NCBI GenBank assembly: GCA_017795085.1
Contig: CP051246.1
Coordinates: 4,528,514 to 4,592,513 of the forward strand
DNA from: Salegentibacter sp.
Lineage (GTDB): Bacteria; Bacteroidota; Bacteroidia; Flavobacteriales; Flavobacteriaceae
Reading direction: 5' to 3'
Length of the DNA stretch: 64,000 nucleotides
Position 1 is the stretch's first letter; every line of letters begins with the position of its first letter. The notes below the pieces were generated by a model. The model saw only the letters and a program-made list of their open reading frames with translations. It was not told the DNA's origin and did no database searches. Shown one piece after another: positions 61,698 through 64,000 of this stretch. A program made the translations under genes and the position numbers.

Positions 61698-61999
61698 AGA
61701 AATAACTAATAACAAAGCTCACAAAGAAGTATTAAAAGCTCGTACCACAAAACACCGTAGGTGATCCAAGGTATTGGAATCACATTTTTATAGCAAGTGG
61801 ACGGGTTTATTATAACTTATAATCATACAGATGCTGGTGACGACCAATACGGGTTGATCACATATAGGATGCGGAGCAAGTTATTTAAAGGCATTGAAAT
61901 GTTGATAATTCCGATAGGATTATCAACATTTCAACACCACAATATCATCATTATGAGATAATTGAAAATAAAATATTATATTTAAAGAACTGGATTAGT
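61698..61999 (+). ncRNA. Structured right end of IS110 copy 2, bridge-RNA candidate
   Basis: This 300-base stretch has no gene. It holds a hairpin at 61761-61783 (GTGATCCAA/TTGGAATCAC, followed by a short T run, a possible terminator for the transposase). It also holds a perfect 16-bp stem at 61894-61909 and 61919-61934 with the loop TCCGATAGG. IS1111-type members encode a bridge RNA in such a right end. Function is inferred from position and structure only. Confidence 0.45.
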
Positions 62000-62096
62000 G
62001 CTTTTCATAGGATACGTAGTTGGTTCAGAAAATGTTTAGAGCTTGCAGGGATACCATATCTGGGCACAGGACAAGGCCCCCGGATCCATGATCTTA
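62000..62096 (+). pseudogene. Recombinase B of element 1, 3' remnant
   Basis: In one frame the DNA reads AFHRIRSWFRKCLELAGIPY followed by LGTGQGPRIHDL, the usual run-up to the HxxR motif of tyrosine recombinases. After HDL, where Arg-His should follow, it changes to SYPNKNK and similarity ends. The upstream side is the IS110 element; the downstream side is the left end of a second recombinase element. Confidence 0.8.
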
Positions 62097-62099
62097 GTT

Positions 62100-62180
62100 A
62101 TCCAAACAAAAATAAAATCCAAACCTTTAAGTGTAATTACTTGATTTTTAGCCAACAAAATAAATATAGGTGTGGATTTT
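62100..62180 (+). repeat. Left-end repeat array of recombinase element 2
   Basis: ATCCAAAC occurs at 62100-62107 and 62117-62124, again 17 bases apart. AAAATCCAAACCT (62114-62126) has an inverted copy AGGTGTGGATTTT at 62168-62180 with one mismatch. The spacing and order parallel 58506-58587. Confidence 0.7.
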
Positions 62181-62222
62181 TAATCTAAATTGTATGCTTC
62201 ACTAAAAGAAGTAAAAACAATT

Positions 62223-63452
62223 ATGGATGTACAAAATTTACGGGAAAAGTATCCCCTACTCATTACATTTCTAGAAGAAAACCAATACTCTCGAAATTAT
62301 ATTGGATGTTTTAAAAGGGAGATAAAATGTATTCTTTCCAAAGCAAAATCTGAAAAGTGGAACTCCTACACCGATGTCTACCTATTTCATACAAAAAGAA
62401 CCAAGTCTATTTCTGTTCTTCAAGAAAAACGAGGAATTATTGGTGCTATTGCAAGGTTTGACTTAGAAAATATCTATCCTGATAGATCGTATAAAAGCCC
62501 AATATTCAAGAAAACGGCTTATGATCTTTTGTCTGAGGAATTTAAAGCTGTGATCACGACCTATTGTAGTGTGGAAAGAAAGAAAGGTAAAAAGGAAGAT
62601 ACTATTTATACTGAATCACATAATGCGACAAGCTTTCTATTGTCATTGCAGGAGGATAATATTTTTTCACTGATAGCTATCACGGAAAAAGCGGTGTTGG
62701 ACACCTTCTATCAAAATGGTAAGCTACGCAGAGGCTGTTCCTATAAAAAGAATATTGCAGCCGTGATCAAAGCCTGTATCCCTTATTTCCCAAACAATAT
62801 TTGTGCTACAGTTTTGTCTTACCTACCGGCCCTTCGTGAAAGAAGAAAAAACATACAATACCTTACCAAAGAAGAAACTTCTAAAATCAAGACGGTATTA
62901 ACCGGCATGAATTCATCCCTTAGTTTGCGTGATAAAGCTATCGGTTTACTTGCTTTTTATACTGGTTTACGCTCCTGTGATATTGCAGGGTTAGTACTAT
63001 CCGATATTGATTGGAATAGCGACCTTATTCATATAAGGCAACAGAAAACAGAAGTTCCTCTCACTTTACCGCTCAGGGCAATAGTTGGTAATGCAATCTA
63101 TGAATATCTTATAAACGAAAGGCCAGAGACGAAATGTCAGAATGTTTTTCTAACCCAAGTTCATCCATTTATAAAACTACAGAGTGGAAGCCTGTATAGT
63201 ATTTCCATGCAAATCATGAAAGCAGGAAACATTAGAACAAATCCCGGAGACAGAAAAGGTTTTCATCTCTTTCGACACCATATGGCAATCTCATTGCTAG
63301 AAAATGGGATTTCACAGCCAGTTATCAGTCAGACCATGGGGCACCAATCACCCGCTTCTCTACATCCATATCTGAGTGCCGATTTTTTACATTTGAAAGA
63401 ATGTTCACTAAGTATTGAGAATTTTCCAATTCAGAAGGAGGTGTTGTTATGA
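62223..63452 (+). CDS. Tyrosine recombinase A of element 2
   Basis: A 409-residue integrase with catalytic Arg in YTGLRSCD, HxxR as HLFRHH, then MGHQSP and the nucleophile Tyr in LHPYLSAD. All catalytic residues are present. The frame is also open from a TTG at 62190; the ATG at 62223 (MDVQNLREKYP) is preferred. It shares the plan of recombinase A of element 1 but is clearly diverged. Its TGA overlaps the next start as ATGA. Confidence 0.87.
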   Translation: MDVQNLREKYPLLITFLEENQYSRNYIGCFKREIKCILSKAKSEKWNSYTDVYLFHTKRTKSISVLQEKRGIIGAIARFDLENIYPDRSYKSPIFKKTAYDLLSEEFKAVITTYCSVERKKGKKEDTIYTESHNATSFLLSLQEDNIFSLIAITEKAVLDTFYQNGKLRRGCSYKKNIAAVIKACIPYFPNNICATVLSYLPALRERRKNIQYLTKEETSKIKTVLTGMNSSLSLRDKAIGLLAFYTGLRSCDIAGLVLSDIDWNSDLIHIRQQKTEVPLTLPLRAIVGNAIYEYLINERPETKCQNVFLTQVHPFIKLQSGSLYSISMQIMKAGNIRTNPGDRKGFHLFRHHMAISLLENGISQPVISQTMGHQSPASLHPYLSADFLHLKECSLSIENFPIQKEVLL

Positions 63453-64000
63453 GTAAATATCAATCCCCAGCAGGTCCACTTATCGAAGAATATATTTTTT
63501 ATCGAAGAGCATCCGATTATTGGAATGAATCGTCTTACGGGGCGACCCTACTTATCTTTGACAGGTATTGTTTGAAAACGTACCCACATGCTCAAGTCCT
63601 CTCTCAAGAAATGGTTGATACATGGTGCAGCAAACGTGACACGGAAAAAAACAACTCTTGCAGGTCACGTATTTATCCCGTCATCAGTTTTCTCAAGTAT
63701 CTTAAGAGTCGAGATAAAATAGATATTGTGGTGCCAGAACTACCATATAGAACGCCAAGAACCTATATTCCTCATGCTTTCACAAACAAAGAACTATTAG
63801 AATTCTTCAAGGCCTGTGATACTATTACCGGAACCCGGACTGAGGAGCAGCGGGCTAGAAAAGTCACCATTCCGGTATTCTTCCGTTTATTATATAGCAG
63901 CGGAATTAGAACCACTGAAGCCAGGTTGCTAAAAGTAGAAGATGTGGATCTTAAGGATGGTGTACTAAATATTCGGTATTCTAAAGGTTATGACCAGCAC
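63449..64000 (+). CDS. Tyrosine recombinase B of element 2 (partial, cut by the window end)
   Basis: The ATG at 63449 overlaps the stop of the previous gene by 4 bases. The 184 codons visible begin MSKYQSPAGPLIEEYIFYRR, contain a core-binding region, and reach the first catalytic arginine in LYSSGIRTTEARLL and then IRYSKGYDQH at the edge. It corresponds to recombinase B of element 1. The remaining catalytic residues should lie beyond 64000. Confidence 0.88.
   Translation, partial: MSKYQSPAGPLIEEYIFYRRASDYWNESSYGATLLIFDRYCLKTYPHAQVLSQEMVDTWCSKRDTEKNNSCRSRIYPVISFLKYLKSRDKIDIVVPELPYRTPRTYIPHAFTNKELLEFFKACDTITGTRTEEQRARKVTIPVFFRLLYSSGIRTTEARLLKVEDVDLKDGVLNIRYSKGYDQH

Larger units (their letters stand above)
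60591..61999 (+). mobile_element. IS110-family insertion sequence (copy 2) inside recombinase B
   Basis: The element is bounded by the interruption of the recombinase B reading frame: KQGAS ends near 60590 and AFHRIR resumes at 62000. This gives about 1.41 kb with a 51-base left end and a right end of about 300 bases. No terminal inverted repeats were found. The exact ends may be off by a few bases. It is not a close copy of the IS110 element at 4.6-6.0 kb. Confidence 0.75.
58507..64000 (+). mobile_element. Tn554/RIT-like site-specific element in radC, with nested insertions
   Basis: The element begins at the radC JAMM codons and carries overlapping tyrosine recombinase genes in the same direction, the arrangement of recombinase-in-trio elements and of Tn554 (whose known target is radC). 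Recombinase A is intact, B is interrupted twice, and the third gene is not seen. An IS110-family element and a second recombinase element lie inside it. The right end and the missing radC half should lie beyond the window. Confidence 0.75.
62097..64000 (+). mobile_element. Second Tn554/RIT-like element nested in recombinase B (runs off the window)
   Basis: It begins within a few bases after the HDL codons of recombinase B and carries its own overlapping recombinase pair. Its left end has the same repeat layout as element 1 but a different sequence, so it is a distinct relative and not a copy. The right end lies outside the window. Confidence 0.7.

Noticed and set aside
61894..61934. The 16-bp hairpin as a Rho-independent terminator
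   Set aside because: No T run follows either arm, and it lies about 200 bases after the transposase stop.
61898..62188. A complete novel small gene across the IS110/recombinase junction
   Set aside because: The frame is open, but its middle is clearly recombinase B and its ends are IS and element-2 DNA, so it is a chance fusion.

Overview
The window is a chromosomal segment of a marine-type Flavobacteriaceae (Bacteroidota). The grounds are the AT-rich sequence, the promoter -7 boxes of the form TAnnTTTG, the near absence of Shine-Dalgarno sequences, the type IX secretion proteins (PorP/SprF and a DUF6089 PorG-like protein), the mevalonate-pathway genes, and protein sequences that resemble the Salegentibacter/Gramella/Zunongwangia group. 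The genus is inferred; there is no rRNA gene here to confirm it.

Layout. 1-6.9 kb: haem-copper oxidase genes (haem O synthase, two subunit III paralogues, subunit IV) and oxidase assembly genes (a cysteine-free SCO-like protein, SCO, DUF420/CtaM-like), split by an IS110-family element whose transposase is frameshifted. 7-19.4 kb: TolC and membrane-fusion efflux genes, tsaB, MscS, a DUF255 protein, dodecin, a PiT phosphate transporter, a NifU-type Fe-S carrier, PorP/SprF and murI. 19.4-26.7 kb (minus strand): envelope block ompH-ompH-bamA-uppS-PorG-like, then nadK and a CBS protein. 26.8-36.3 kb: pdxJ, a hydrolase, FadL plus an SGNH lipoprotein, a holin-like protein, tig, clpP, clpX and TerC. 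36.3-40 kb (minus): a compact operon of a GntA/YqcI-type haem N-hydroxylase-like protein, a PaiB-like flavoprotein and a DUF1989 protein, then SemiSWEET, DUF421 and SDR genes. 40-47 kb: GDPD, a flavoprotein, TspO, the mevalonate genes mvaD and mevalonate kinase-like, a UbiA-type prenyltransferase, guanine deaminase and a pseudouridine synthase. 47.4-50.8 kb: polyamine genes (arginine decarboxylase, agmatinase, deoxyhypusine synthase-like). 50.9-55.2 kb: three membrane or polyprenyl-linked glycosyltransferases around an orphan lipoprotein. 55.5-58.5 kb: a TPR protein, mpl and a broken radC.

58.5-64 kb is the accessory region and the most unusual part. radC stops abruptly at the first histidine of its JAMM motif, and the DNA that follows is a Tn554/RIT-like element made of overlapping tyrosine recombinase genes. 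The second recombinase gene is cut by an IS110-family element with a long structured right end (a bridge-RNA candidate). What remains of it is cut again, at the codons for its own catalytic HxxR motif, by a second element of the same kind that runs off the window. The left ends of the two elements have different sequences but the same layout: two direct repeats 17 nt apart, then an inverted copy about 50 nt further in, just before the first recombinase gene. This nested, site-selective arrangement is the strongest candidate for something undescribed. Most of the remaining window is conserved flavobacterial core gene order.
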